Both the position numbers and the translations under genes were made by a program. The notes below the pieces were generated by a model that saw only the letters and a program-made list of their open reading frames with translations, made no database searches and was not told the origin of the DNA. Positions 8,230 to 15,974 of a DNA stretch of 64,000 nt are shown here, one piece after another; position 1 is the first letter of the stretch, and the number at the start of each line of letters is the position of its first letter. The stretch comes from Ammoniphilus sp. CFH 90114 (lineage in GTDB: Bacteria; Bacillota; Bacilli; Aneurinibacillales; RAOX-1), in contig NZ_SDLI01000007.1 of NCBI RefSeq assembly GCF_004123195.1, positions 124,001 to 188,000 on the forward strand, in the 5' to 3' direction.

Positions 8230-9039
8230 TTGCAAACCTCCTCCGTCGTATCACGTCCAATTATCCAATACACCAGAGATGGATGGAAGAAACTCGTCGA
8301 TCAAGTGGCTGCAGAATACCCTTTAACGATCAAGATTAATGGTCAAGAATTTGCTACGTTGGTTTGTACTCCAGAATATATTGAAGATTTGGTTGTTGGA
8401 TTTTTGATGTCAGAGGGAGTGATCTCACAATTTGACGATATTGAGGGGATGGTCCTGCAAAAACACGTTGGCATCATCCAAGTAACCTCTAAGAAAGTCA
8501 ATCCCTACTATCAGGAGTTTCACAGCAAGAGGTACATTGCTTCTTGTTGCGGCAAGGGCAGGCAAGGATTTTACTTCCTGAATGATGCTCGTATGGCTAA
8601 GGATCTCAAGCAAGCTAAAAATACCACACTTACTGTAGAGCAATGTTTCTCGTTAATGGACCAACTGCACGCGACTTCTACCACCTTCCAATGCACAGGA
8701 GGCGTCCATAATGCTTCGTTGTGTGATAAACAGGGGATAATAGTCTCACGAATGGATATTGGTCGTCATAATGCATTAGATAAGATTTATGGCCACTGCT
8801 TACGAAACCAGATTTCTTTGTCTGGAAAGGTAATGGTCTTTAGCGGTAGGATATCGTCAGAGATTCTCCTGAAAGTAGCGAAGATCGGCTGTGAGATGGT
8901 ACTCTCTAAGTCCGCTCCGACAGAACTTGCCTTAGAGCTGGCTCAGGATCTTGGCATTACAACGGTTGGATTCATCCGTAAGGACTCTTTAAATATCTAT
9001 ACACACCCGGAGCGAATAGAAAATCTAGTGGATGATTAA
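8230..9039 (+). CDS. fdhD: FdhD-family sulfurtransferase
   Basis: FdhD moves sulfur to the molybdenum cofactor of formate dehydrogenase. The 269-aa protein has the family motifs CTGGVHNASLCD and DIGRHNALDKIYG, and SGRISSEILLKVAKIG. The sulfur-carrying cysteine region reads SCCGKGRQG instead of the CGxCG of E. coli FdhD, so two adjacent cysteines are available. A TTG start at 8230, 10 nt after AAGGA, is favoured; a GTG at 8221 directly abuts the ribosome site. Its place in the xdh operon, close to the Sec formate dehydrogenase, suggests that it serves fdhF and perhaps the hydroxylase. Confidence 0.87.
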   Translation: MQTSSVVSRPIIQYTRDGWKKLVDQVAAEYPLTIKINGQEFATLVCTPEYIEDLVVGFLMSEGVISQFDDIEGMVLQKHVGIIQVTSKKVNPYYQEFHSKRYIASCCGKGRQGFYFLNDARMAKDLKQAKNTTLTVEQCFSLMDQLHATSTTFQCTGGVHNASLCDKQGIIVSRMDIGRHNALDKIYGHCLRNQISLSGKVMVFSGRISSEILLKVAKIGCEMVLSKSAPTELALELAQDLGITTVGFIRKDSLNIYTHPERIENLVDD

Positions 9040-9066
9040 GGTGGAAGGAAGTGGGAAGCGCAGAAG

Positions 9067-9693
9067 ATGGAACAGGAAATCTTAGATATCTACGACGAAC
9101 ACTTGAATCATATGGGAACAGCGCCCCGAGAAGATGTGCATAAGAGAGGATTGTGGCATAGCACTTTTCATTGTTGGGTGGTTCTACGCGTTGGTGGACG
9201 CCTCCACATCCTGTTCCAAAGGAGAAGTGAAAATAAAGAAATCTATCCCAATCTACTATCGGTTACTGCGGCCGGTCACTTATTCGCCGGGGAAAATCCG
9301 CGGGATGGGGCACGTGAATTAGAAGAAGAACTAGGGATTAAGATTCGGACAGAAGACCTTATTCCCCTAGGTAGTATGAAAGAGATTCTTCATTTTGGAA
9401 GGTTCTACGACAAGGCCATTTATCATATATTTCTCTATGAGAGTGAGGTTCCAATAGAGCAGTACCAGCTTCAAGTCGAAGAAGTAAAGGCTATCCTGCA
9501 GCTTGAACTGGATCAGGTCATTGCTTTGTTTCAAGGTGAAAGGCGGACGGTCAGGGCAAAAGGTTTTGGTGTGGATGCTCAAGGGAATCGGACCGAGCTT
9601 ATGCAAGTGGTGAGCAAGCAAGATTTTGTTCCACATGAGACTTCCTATTATCTCTGGGTATTTGAAAAAATAAGGTTTATTTTTAATTATTGA
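9067..9693 (+). CDS. Nudix hydrolase
   Basis: 208-aa Nudix protein resembling the YfcD / isopentenyl-diphosphate-isomerase-like branch (N-terminal HKRGLWHSTFHCWV). The Nudix helix reads GHLFAGENPRDGARELEEEL; the spacing between the glycine-glutamate part and REL is one residue shorter than the MutT consensus. The substrate cannot be read from sequence. It is last in the xdh operon, 27 bp after fdhD with an AAGGAAGTGG site, and its stop codon lies inside the -35 box of the next promoter. Confidence 0.8.
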   Translation: MEQEILDIYDEHLNHMGTAPREDVHKRGLWHSTFHCWVVLRVGGRLHILFQRRSENKEIYPNLLSVTAAGHLFAGENPRDGARELEEELGIKIRTEDLIPLGSMKEILHFGRFYDKAIYHIFLYESEVPIEQYQLQVEEVKAILQLELDQVIALFQGERRTVRAKGFGVDAQGNRTELMQVVSKQDFVPHETSYYLWVFEKIRFIFNY

Positions 9694-9718
9694 CAATATA
9701 AAGAAAATTCATTACAAT
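9690..9718 (+). promoter_or_regulatory. Promoter of the BMC/purine operon
   Basis: TTGACA 9690-9695, 17-bp spacer, TACAAT 9713-9718: near-consensus sigma-A promoter. It overlaps the stop codon of the Nudix gene and opens a 335-nt untranslated leader. Confidence 0.75.
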
Positions 9719-9731
9719 AAAATTGTAATGA

Positions 9732-9850
9732 TTAGGATAGAGCAAGGGTGCTTATCCTAACCATCTCCTAAGGAACATGATATCTGTACATGGCAACGAT
9801 GCTGTGTGAAAGTAACGTCGGCAGTGGCGTCTTTTGCACAGCTTTTTATT
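9732..9850 (+). promoter_or_regulatory. ANTAR-type antitermination leader: hairpin pair overlapping a terminator
   Basis: Hairpin 1 (9732-9760) has an 11-bp stem with one bulge and hexaloop AAGGGU (9744-9749). Hairpin 2 (9789-9806) has hexaloop AACGAU (9795-9800). Both loops have A at position 1 and G at position 4, the rule for RNA bound by ANTAR proteins such as EutV, NasR and AmiR. The 3' arm of hairpin 2 (9801-9806) is also the first half of the 5' arm of a terminator (9801-9812 with 9831-9842, then TTTTT). Protein binding to the hairpin pair would therefore block termination. No ANTAR protein is encoded in this window. Confidence 0.78.
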
Positions 9851-9871
9851 TATCACCTATCACATACCATG

Positions 9872-9938
9872 CATGGCAAGGGTGCTATGAATGAGATCCG
9901 CAAAGTATAACGCGGTCTACTATTCTAGTGCCCTTTTC
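9872..9938 (+). promoter_or_regulatory. Third ANTAR-like hairpin with a second terminator
   Basis: CATGGC / GCTATG (9872-9877 with 9884-9889) encloses hexaloop AAGGGU with A1 and G4. Its 3' side overlaps the 5' arm of a long imperfect hairpin (about 9880-9900 with 9912-9933) ended by TTTT. This repeats the architecture of the preceding element, giving two serial antitermination points before the first gene. The terminator stem is imperfect, so I am less sure of it. Confidence 0.6.
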
Positions 9939-10060
9939 TATATAAGCCAACCTCAGTTTAAAAGAGAGGGGGAAAAACGGAAATTCTGTAAATTGAAGAA
10001 GTCATAATAAATCTCATATCAAACATGATCATTTATCTAATTTGAGGAGGAATCAATACT

Positions 10061-11470
10061 ATGGATCTTATTCTAAAAAACGCTAATATTCCGCAAGGGG
10101 ATAGACAAGTTCGCACAAATATCCTAGTTAAAGATGAGAAAATTGTTGGTTTTATTGATTCCGTTGACGGTATTCAAGCGAAGCAAGTGATCGATATGGA
10201 AGGAAAGCTCGTCGTACCAGGATGTATTGACCCTCACACTCACTTCATGGACCCTGGGTTTGAGCATCGTGAAAATTTTGCAACGGGTACGATGTCAGCG
10301 GCCGCAGGCGGCGTGACCACTATTATCGATATGCCTTGCTGCAGTAAGCCTTCGGTAAGAAGTGAGGATAGCTTCTATGCCAAGCTGAACCCCATTAAGG
10401 AAAAAGCCTATATTGATTTTGCTTTCTGGGGAGGGATGACCGGCGAAGATGTAAGGGAAGGATGGCTGGATAATGTATGGGGGCAAATTGAAGCTGGTGT
10501 AACGGCTTTTAAGGTCTATATGACACCTTCCGTACCGACGTTCCCTAAGGTTACTGATGCTGAGATGCTGGAGATCTTCTATAAAGTAGCAGAAACGGGC
10601 TTACCGATTGGAATTCATGCTGAAAACTATGATATTTGCAGCTTTTACACAGAAAAACTGAAAAACGAGGGAAGAACAGATGGTCCGGCTTGGGCTGAAG
10701 CGAGAAAAGCTTTGGCTGAGAAAGTGGCGATCGAGTTAATTATTTCCTATGTAGAGGAGACAGGAGCTAGGGCGCATATTGTGCATATGAGTACGAAGGA
10801 AGGCGCTGAGTTGATCCGTCGGGCAAAGGAGCGCGGGGTCAAGATTACAGCAGAAACCTGCCCGCATTATCTCATGCTTAATGCGCAGGATTCGATGACG
10901 GAGCATGGAACGTTTGCGAAGATTGCTCCTCCGCTTCGCGGGAAGGAAGACAATGAGGTTCATTGGAAAGCATTAGCAGATGGAACGATCGATTTTGTGG
11001 GAACAGACCATGCCCCGTATGAGATTGCAACGGAAAAAGCAGCAGAAGACTCCACCATATGGAACAGCTTCCCTGGTATTCCGGGTGTAGAGACGATGGT
11101 TCCTATCCTTGTAAGTGAGGGATTAAACAAAGGTCGCTTGTCTCTGTCTCGATTTGTAGAAGTGACCAGCCGAAATGCAGCGATTCACTTCGGACTCTAT
11201 CCGAAAAAGGGAGCGATGGAAATCGGAAGTGATGCTGACTTTACGGTCATCGATTTGGATAAAGAAGGGGTCATTGATCAGGAGAAGACCTACTCCATGG
11301 CCAAGTACAATCCATTGCATGGCATCAAGTTGAAAGGGATGCCGGTGATGACGATTATCCGCGGCAATGTCGTTTTTGAAGATGGAAAAGGAATCGTGGC
11401 TGAGGAAGGATTTGGCCAATACACTAAGCGCCAATCGCCAACCCAGCTACAAAGCACTTTAAAGTTCTAA
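10061..11470 (+). CDS. Cyclic amidohydrolase (allantoinase/dihydropyrimidinase/dihydroorotase family); candidate xanthine amidohydrolase
   Basis: 469-aa metal-dependent ring-opening amidohydrolase. Visible: metal motif DPHTHFMDPG near residue 57, the carboxylated lysine in TAFKVYMTPS, IHAEN, HIVHMST, the aspartate motif DFVGTDHAPY and the allantoinase-like FPGIPGVETMVP. The ATG at 10061 follows TTGAGGAGGAA. It is the first gene of the BMC operon. The family hydrolyses cyclic amide (ureide) rings, which is the chemistry needed to open the pyrimidine ring of xanthine to 4-ureido-5-imidazolecarboxylate. Allantoin or a dihydropyrimidine are alternative substrates, but no uricase or allantoate enzyme is nearby. 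The exact substrate is inference. Confidence 0.85.
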   Translation: MDLILKNANIPQGDRQVRTNILVKDEKIVGFIDSVDGIQAKQVIDMEGKLVVPGCIDPHTHFMDPGFEHRENFATGTMSAAAGGVTTIIDMPCCSKPSVRSEDSFYAKLNPIKEKAYIDFAFWGGMTGEDVREGWLDNVWGQIEAGVTAFKVYMTPSVPTFPKVTDAEMLEIFYKVAETGLPIGIHAENYDICSFYTEKLKNEGRTDGPAWAEARKALAEKVAIELIISYVEETGARAHIVHMSTKEGAELIRRAKERGVKITAETCPHYLMLNAQDSMTEHGTFAKIAPPLRGKEDNEVHWKALADGTIDFVGTDHAPYEIATEKAAEDSTIWNSFPGIPGVETMVPILVSEGLNKGRLSLSRFVEVTSRNAAIHFGLYPKKGAMEIGSDADFTVIDLDKEGVIDQEKTYSMAKYNPLHGIKLKGMPVMTIIRGNVVFEDGKGIVAEEGFGQYTKRQSPTQLQSTLKF

Positions 11471-11504
11471 AACAAATGTAGAAGATGGGAAAGGTGGACA
11501 AAAG

Positions 11505-12089
11505 ATGAAAGGAAATAAACACGCGCTTGTCATTATTGATATGCTGAATGATTTTATTGGACCTAAGGCCTCGCTGCGCTGCGAAGCTGGAGAGGAAATT
11601 GTTCCGAATATCCGCAAGCTCATTGATTTTGCTCATGACCATGGCATTCAAGTGATTCATGTTCAGGAATGGCATCGCGTGGGAGATGCTGATTTCCGAG
11701 TTCGTCCCGTGCATGCCATCAGGGGAACATGGGGGGCAGAGTTTATCTCTGAATTAACACCTGAAGAAGATAAGGGAGATTATGTGGTTCAGAAGAGACG
11801 CCATAGCGCCTTTTCTTACACGGATATGGACCTTTTCCTTCGCGAAGAGAAAATTGACACGGTCGTTTTGACAGGGGTATGGACGAATGTCTGCGTACGC
11901 AGTACAGCATCTGATGCACTCTATCATGGTTACAATGTCATTACGATTAGTGATGGAACGGCCTCTAAAGACCAGAGCATGCATGAATCAGGGCTTCGTG
12001 ACATCGGGATTTTTGGAGAAATTTATTCTTCGGATGAATACATCGAAGCTTTCAAGAAGAGCTTAACGAATCAGCAATCCGCATCATAA
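11505..12089 (+). CDS. Isochorismatase-fold cysteine hydrolase; candidate ureidoimidazolecarboxylate amidohydrolase
   Basis: 194-aa protein with the family triad: Asp in VIIDMLNDF, Lys in VVQKRRHSAF and Cys in GVWTNVCVRSTASDA. Relatives with this triad remove carbamoyl groups (N-carbamoylsarcosine, ureidoacrylate, biuret). In the proposed pathway it would cleave the ureido group of 4-ureido-5-imidazolecarboxylate to the amine, CO2 and ammonia. It sits 34 bp after the amidohydrolase and 25 bp before ubiX, so it is clearly in the same operon. The fold is confident; the substrate is inferred. Confidence 0.83.
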   Translation: MKGNKHALVIIDMLNDFIGPKASLRCEAGEEIVPNIRKLIDFAHDHGIQVIHVQEWHRVGDADFRVRPVHAIRGTWGAEFISELTPEEDKGDYVVQKRRHSAFSYTDMDLFLREEKIDTVVLTGVWTNVCVRSTASDALYHGYNVITISDGTASKDQSMHESGLRDIGIFGEIYSSDEYIEAFKKSLTNQQSAS

Positions 12090-12114
12090 GACTTAAGTAA
12101 AGAGAGGGAAACGG

Positions 12115-12678
12115 ATGAAGCTCATTGTCGGGATTACAGGCGCAAGCGGTTCCCTTTATGCCTATACACTTATTCGGACGCTCCATGAGCTTGGGGTTGA
12201 CACGTATGTCATCGCAACAGGCATGGGCGAAAAGGTATTGCAGTTCGAGTGCGGGCTCAGCATGCAAGACTTAAAAGAGTACGCGACCTTGCTGAACAAC
12301 CAAAATCTTTTTGCCTCTGTCGCGAGCGGATCGTTCAAAACCAATGGGATGGTCATCGTCCCCTGCTCCATGAACACGCTTGGCTCCATTGCAAATGGAG
12401 TTGGCGATACCTTGATGAATCGAGCAGCGAGTGTCGTTTTAAAGGAGAATCGGCGATTGGTTATTGTGCCAAGAGAAACTCCCCTCAGTATCATCCACCT
12501 TGAAAATATGTTGAAACTCGCGCGGGCGGGAGCTAGCATGATGCCGGCTTCCCCCGGCTTTTATCATCGCCCCGGGGAAGTATGGGAATTAACGAATTTC
12601 ATGGTGGCAAGGATACTAGACGCTTTTGACATCGAGCATGATTTGATGGCCCGATGGGGGGAGAAGCAAACCCAATAA
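12115..12678 (+). CDS. ubiX: UbiX-type flavin prenyltransferase
   Basis: Makes prenylated FMN, the cofactor of UbiD decarboxylases. The 187-aa protein has the typical N-terminus GITGASGSLYAY, the VPCSMNTLGSIANG segment and the C-terminal PRETPLS...NMLKLARAGA with MMPASPGFYHRP. It lies directly upstream of the UbiD gene it would serve. UbiX itself is usually a general supplier; its place between an amidohydrolase and shell genes suggests a dedicated copy. Confidence 0.92.
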   Translation: MKLIVGITGASGSLYAYTLIRTLHELGVDTYVIATGMGEKVLQFECGLSMQDLKEYATLLNNQNLFASVASGSFKTNGMVIVPCSMNTLGSIANGVGDTLMNRAASVVLKENRRLVIVPRETPLSIIHLENMLKLARAGASMMPASPGFYHRPGEVWELTNFMVARILDAFDIEHDLMARWGEKQTQ

Positions 12679-12681
12679 GAG

Positions 12682-14040
12682 ATGGAGAAGATGGAGACTA
12701 TGAATACGACTCTGCGTCAGCTGATCGACTACTGGGATACAAAGGGTGTAATGCTGAGGATCAGGCGTGAAGTTGACCCTTACTTCGAATTGCCTGGAGT
12801 GATCAGCAAGAAAGATGGACAGCCATTCTACTTTGAGAAGGTGAAAGGCTATCAGATGCCGATGGTGGCGGGATTCGGAGCTGATAGAGGGCTAATGGCT
12901 GACTCGATGGGGATTGAAGAGGGTCAGCAGCTTATACCGAAGATGATTGATTCCATCGTCAATCCCCTTCCTACGACGAAGTGGGCCACAGGCCCAGTTC
13001 AAGAAAATGTTATCACCAAAAATATTCAATTGGATAGAATTTTTCCAATCTGCACTTACAACGAGTTTGATTCAGGTGCCTTTATTGTAGCCGGCGTGCT
13101 TGTTGTAAAGGATCTAAGCGGTCAAAAACGATATACCTCGATTCGTCGCATGCAGTTCTATGGAGGAAATCGTTGCGGGATTCTGATTACATCCCCTGAG
13201 CTAAGGGAGCAGTATCGGCAATTTGAACAAGCGGGAGAACCGATGGAGATTGCGATTATGATGGGTGTTGTACCGGCTGTGGTGCTGAGCTCCCAGATTA
13301 GTACCCATCTCTATCATGCGGATAAACTTAATGTCGCTAGTGCGATGCTAGGAGAATCCCTGCCAGTTGTTCAGTGCAAAACCGTAGATTTAGAAGTGTT
13401 GGCCGAAGCCGAGATTGTATTGGAAGGACGAATGTTGCCTCATGTGAGGGAAGAAGAAGGGCCATTCGGTGAGCTGGCGGGTTACTATGGTGTTCAATCT
13501 CCCCAACCTGTGGTGGAAATCTCCGCTGTAACGTATCGGAATCAGGCCATATGCCAGACGATTTTACCTGCTAGCTTTGAGGAAAAGTTGCCTATGGGAT
13601 TAGTGAGAGAAGTTACGCTTCTCAGTTCCGTTCGCCAAGTCGTACCGAGTGTCAAAGATGTCCATATCACGATGGGTGGTGTGGCCCGATATCATGGCGT
13701 CATTCAAATTGAAAAACGTTCGGAGGGTGACGGGAAGCAAGCGGCCTTAGCGGCTTTTGCCAGTGATAAGGACTTAAAGCATGTGGTCGTTGTGGATGAA
13801 GATGTGAATATCTTTGATCCTTCGGATGTAGAATGGGCGATCGCCACTCGCGTTCAGGCTGATTTGGACATCTTTATTGTTCCTGGGGCCAAGGGTTCAC
13901 CGTTAGAGCCGTCACACAACCTGCGAGGTGTAACGGCCAAGATGGGGATCGATGCGACGGTTCCTTTGACTGAAAAAGAGAACTACCAGCGGAAGAGGAT
14001 TCCAGGTGCCGACTTCATCCGATTAGAAGACTACCTCTAG
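12682..14040 (+). CDS. UbiD-family prenyl-FMN decarboxylase; candidate aminoimidazolecarboxylate decarboxylase
   Basis: 452-aa UbiD-like decarboxylase. Conserved features: REEEGPFGELAGYYG, FEEKLPMGLVREV, and the acidic VVVVDEDVNIFDPSDVEWA motif with ATRVQAD. UbiD enzymes remove CO2 from (hetero)aromatic acids with prFMN. In this operon the fitting reaction is 4-amino-5-imidazolecarboxylate to 4-aminoimidazole. Three in-frame ATGs (12682, 12691, 12700) compete; 12700 has GGAG 12 nt upstream and 12682 has a distant GGGGGGAGAAG, so the start is uncertain by up to six codons. Confidence 0.9.
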   Translation: MEKMETMNTTLRQLIDYWDTKGVMLRIRREVDPYFELPGVISKKDGQPFYFEKVKGYQMPMVAGFGADRGLMADSMGIEEGQQLIPKMIDSIVNPLPTTKWATGPVQENVITKNIQLDRIFPICTYNEFDSGAFIVAGVLVVKDLSGQKRYTSIRRMQFYGGNRCGILITSPELREQYRQFEQAGEPMEIAIMMGVVPAVVLSSQISTHLYHADKLNVASAMLGESLPVVQCKTVDLEVLAEAEIVLEGRMLPHVREEEGPFGELAGYYGVQSPQPVVEISAVTYRNQAICQTILPASFEEKLPMGLVREVTLLSSVRQVVPSVKDVHITMGGVARYHGVIQIEKRSEGDGKQAALAAFASDKDLKHVVVVDEDVNIFDPSDVEWAIATRVQADLDIFIVPGAKGSPLEPSHNLRGVTAKMGIDATVPLTEKENYQRKRIPGADFIRLEDYL

Positions 14041-14059
14041 GGTCTGGAGTGAGAAATAA

Positions 14060-14323
14060 ATGGAAGCCATAGGAATGGTAGAAATGAGAGGTTTAGTTCC
14101 AGCCATTGAAGCGTTAGACGCGATGACAAAAGCGGCAAATGTTCGATTAATTGACCTTAAGGTCGTCGGTTCAGGTCTCGTCTGTGTGATCATCACAGGT
14201 GACGTGAGTGCTGTGAAGGCCGCCGTTGACATAGGCAAGACGGTTCATACAAGAACCGGAGGCGAATTAATTGCCGAAAATGTGATTCCTCGCCCTCATC
14301 CCGAACTAGAAAAAATGTTGTGA
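14060..14323 (+). CDS. Bacterial microcompartment hexameric shell protein (BMC-H) 1
   Basis: 87-aa single-domain BMC protein, the size of PduA/EutM. Signature: N-terminal AIGMVEMRGLVPAIEALDAM, KAANVRLID, the GDVSAVKAAVDIG helix and the C-terminal NVIPRPHPELEK. The pore loop between strands reads VGSGL, close to the canonical KVGSG. It begins 19 bp after the UbiD gene. Hexamers of this kind tile the facets of proteinaceous microcompartments. Confidence 0.95.
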   Translation: MEAIGMVEMRGLVPAIEALDAMTKAANVRLIDLKVVGSGLVCVIITGDVSAVKAAVDIGKTVHTRTGGELIAENVIPRPHPELEKML

Positions 14324-14343
14324 GTGTAAGGAGGTGATAGTTA

Positions 14344-15234
14344 GTGGCGAAGTTTATGAAAGACATTGTCCATGAAGTCCTAAATCGCAATAAAGTGACA
14401 TCTATGGTCGGGCAATCTGCTTCTGTCCCATCTGCAGGGGCAACTCCCACGATTCCGGGAATTCATCGCCCGAATTATCAGAGGGAAAAGAGTAGAGAAA
14501 GACTATTACCAGAGCGTCCCGGAAACGTGCAGCAAACGGAGCGAGCCACTGAACAGACAAGGATGAATCAATTATCATCCTTGCAGATGCTCACAACAGC
14601 AGGAGCCATTAGCCGTCAGGGTCCACAGCCTCCGGCAAGGCCGGATGGCAAACCGCAACAAGGAGCACAGTTGATTGGGAAGACAAGAAAAAATCAATAT
14701 GTTTGGCTGTTTCCGAGTCCGAATCGTAACATTCCTTCTATTTCATATAGTGATTCCACCGGCATGATCACAGGGGCATCCACCCATCCTGGAACCTTCT
14801 TTTTATTTGACCAAATAACGAGAGAGCTCCCGGAGGTATCCTGCGGAGTGTTGGGGGAAAAAGAGAGGAATGGGCTGCCTGATGTGATAAAGATTCATTC
14901 CAAAGATCAACAGCTTACTCAAAAGGTGTTGCGAGAAATTTATAATCAGTTGAATCGACCTTCGGCTCGCGTCATTGAGTCCTATGTAGCAGCTAGGCCT
15001 TCCCGATTTTTATTAGATTGTTTTAACCTCAAAGATGGAATATGTGTGGGGCTCATCAACGGAGTTTCATATGTAAATGGAATAGCGTTATTAGATCGTT
15101 ATATGAAGAATGACCCAGAATCCTCCTTCCAGTTTGATTTGCGTGATGATTGTCTTCTGATAACAGGACAGAGCGGTTATGTGGAAACTGTTATAGAAAA
15201 GTTGGAAAAGGATGCTGAAAAGCTATTTTCTTAG
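14344..15234 (+). CDS. BMC-associated protein of unknown function with an encapsulation-peptide-like N-terminus
   Basis: 296 aa; GTG start at 14344 fixed by a perfect AAGGAGGTGAT site. Residues 1-18 (MAKFMKDIVHEVLNRNKV) can form an amphipathic helix with hydrophobic positions F4, M5, I8, V9, V12 and L13. About 90 residues rich in Pro, Gln, Arg and Thr follow, then a folded domain from roughly residue 113 (KNQYVWLFPSPNRNIPSI) to the end. Helix plus flexible linker is the typical layout of a cargo encapsulation peptide. I do not recognise the C-terminal domain. Its position between shell genes suggests a cargo, scaffold or shell-linking role. Confidence 0.7.
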   Translation: MAKFMKDIVHEVLNRNKVTSMVGQSASVPSAGATPTIPGIHRPNYQREKSRERLLPERPGNVQQTERATEQTRMNQLSSLQMLTTAGAISRQGPQPPARPDGKPQQGAQLIGKTRKNQYVWLFPSPNRNIPSISYSDSTGMITGASTHPGTFFLFDQITRELPEVSCGVLGEKERNGLPDVIKIHSKDQQLTQKVLREIYNQLNRPSARVIESYVAARPSRFLLDCFNLKDGICVGLINGVSYVNGIALLDRYMKNDPESSFQFDLRDDCLLITGQSGYVETVIEKLEKDAEKLFS

Positions 15235-15267
15235 GAGACGCAGCTGCAGGAAGGAGAAAAATAGGAG

Positions 15268-15669
15268 ATGCAATTTGCATTAGGTTTGATTGAGACGGTT
15301 GGTTATGCGACAGCAGTTTCAGCTGCTGATGCTGCGTTAAAGGCAGCGAACGTAGAACTTGTGGGAGTCGAGCGAGTCATTGGTGTAGGTGGAGCATTAG
15401 GAGTTACGATTCATCTCAGTGGAGACGTAGGTGCTGTCAAGTCAGCTGTCGATGCAGGGAAGATGGAAGCGGAAAGAGTTGGCCGAGTGATATCTGCCCA
15501 CGTCATCCCACGAACTCATCTGGAAGTGAATGAAAAATTGCTTCCTCACTTTTCCTTCATAAAGGAAGAGAAGAAAGCTAAACCCAAAAAAACTAGCTCT
15601 TCACGCAAGAAAAAAACGAAGGGAACAACAACGGAGGAATCTTCTGTTGATCATAACGAAGAATCATAA
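15268..15669 (+). CDS. BMC-H shell protein 2 with basic C-terminal extension
   Basis: 133-aa protein: a BMC domain in residues 1-92 (ALGLIETVGYATAVSAADAA, KAANVELVG, SGDVGAVKSAVDAG, AHVIPRTH) followed by about 40 residues that are strongly lysine/serine-rich and end acidic. The pore loop reads VIGVGGALG, longer than usual. The basic tail is unusual and might face the lumen or cytosol to recruit proteins or nucleic acid. Ribosome site GGAAGGAGAAA precedes the ATG. Confidence 0.93.
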   Translation: MQFALGLIETVGYATAVSAADAALKAANVELVGVERVIGVGGALGVTIHLSGDVGAVKSAVDAGKMEAERVGRVISAHVIPRTHLEVNEKLLPHFSFIKEEKKAKPKKTSSSRKKKTKGTTTEESSVDHNEES

Positions 15670-15684
15670 TAAGGAGGAATCATA

Positions 15685-15966
15685 ATGGGAGAAGCGCTAG
15701 GTTTAGTAGAAACGAAAGGATTAGTAGGGGCAATTGAGGCTGCGGATGCCATGGTAAAGGCAGCAAACGTAGAAATCTGCGGATATGAAAGGATCGGCTT
15801 TGGATTAGTCACGGTTATGGTAAGAGGAGATGTAGGAGCGGTAAAAGCAGCTACCGATGCGGGAGCCAATGCAGCAAGCCGTGTAGGTGAGCTCGTGTCT
15901 GTTCACGTGATTCCTAGACCGCATAGTGAAGTAGAAAGAGCCCTTTTATCAAAGAAGGGAGAGTAG
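15685..15966 (+). CDS. BMC-H shell protein 3
   Basis: 93-aa single-domain shell protein ([57 protein letters not shown]). The pore loop is RIGFG, so the three paralogues each offer a different pore: GSG, GVGG and GFG. A strong AAGGAGGAA site lies upstream. No trimeric (BMC-T) or pentameric vertex (BMC-P) gene is present in this window. Confidence 0.95.
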   Translation: MGEALGLVETKGLVGAIEAADAMVKAANVEICGYERIGFGLVTVMVRGDVGAVKAATDAGANAASRVGELVSVHVIPRPHSEVERALLSKKGE

Positions 15967-15974
15967 TGGGATAA

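Noticed and set aside
7510-8235. 241-codon minus-strand frame across the xanthine dehydrogenase large subunit gene
   Set aside because: Antisense to a gene with strong family motifs, no ribosome site, and low-complexity His/Phe-rich translation.
9732-9806. Paired hairpins resembling the guanidine-II (mini-ykkC) riboswitch
   Set aside because: That motif needs ACGR tetraloops. Only one loop contains ACGA; the shared feature of all three is a hexaloop with A1 and G4, and the overlap with terminators fits ANTAR targets.
10061-11470. Assignment of the amidohydrolase as plain allantoinase of a uricase pathway
   Set aside because: No uricase, allantoate amidohydrolase or ureidoglycolate gene is present in the window, while UbiD, deaminase and cyclase genes fit a different ring-opening route. 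Kept only as an alternative.
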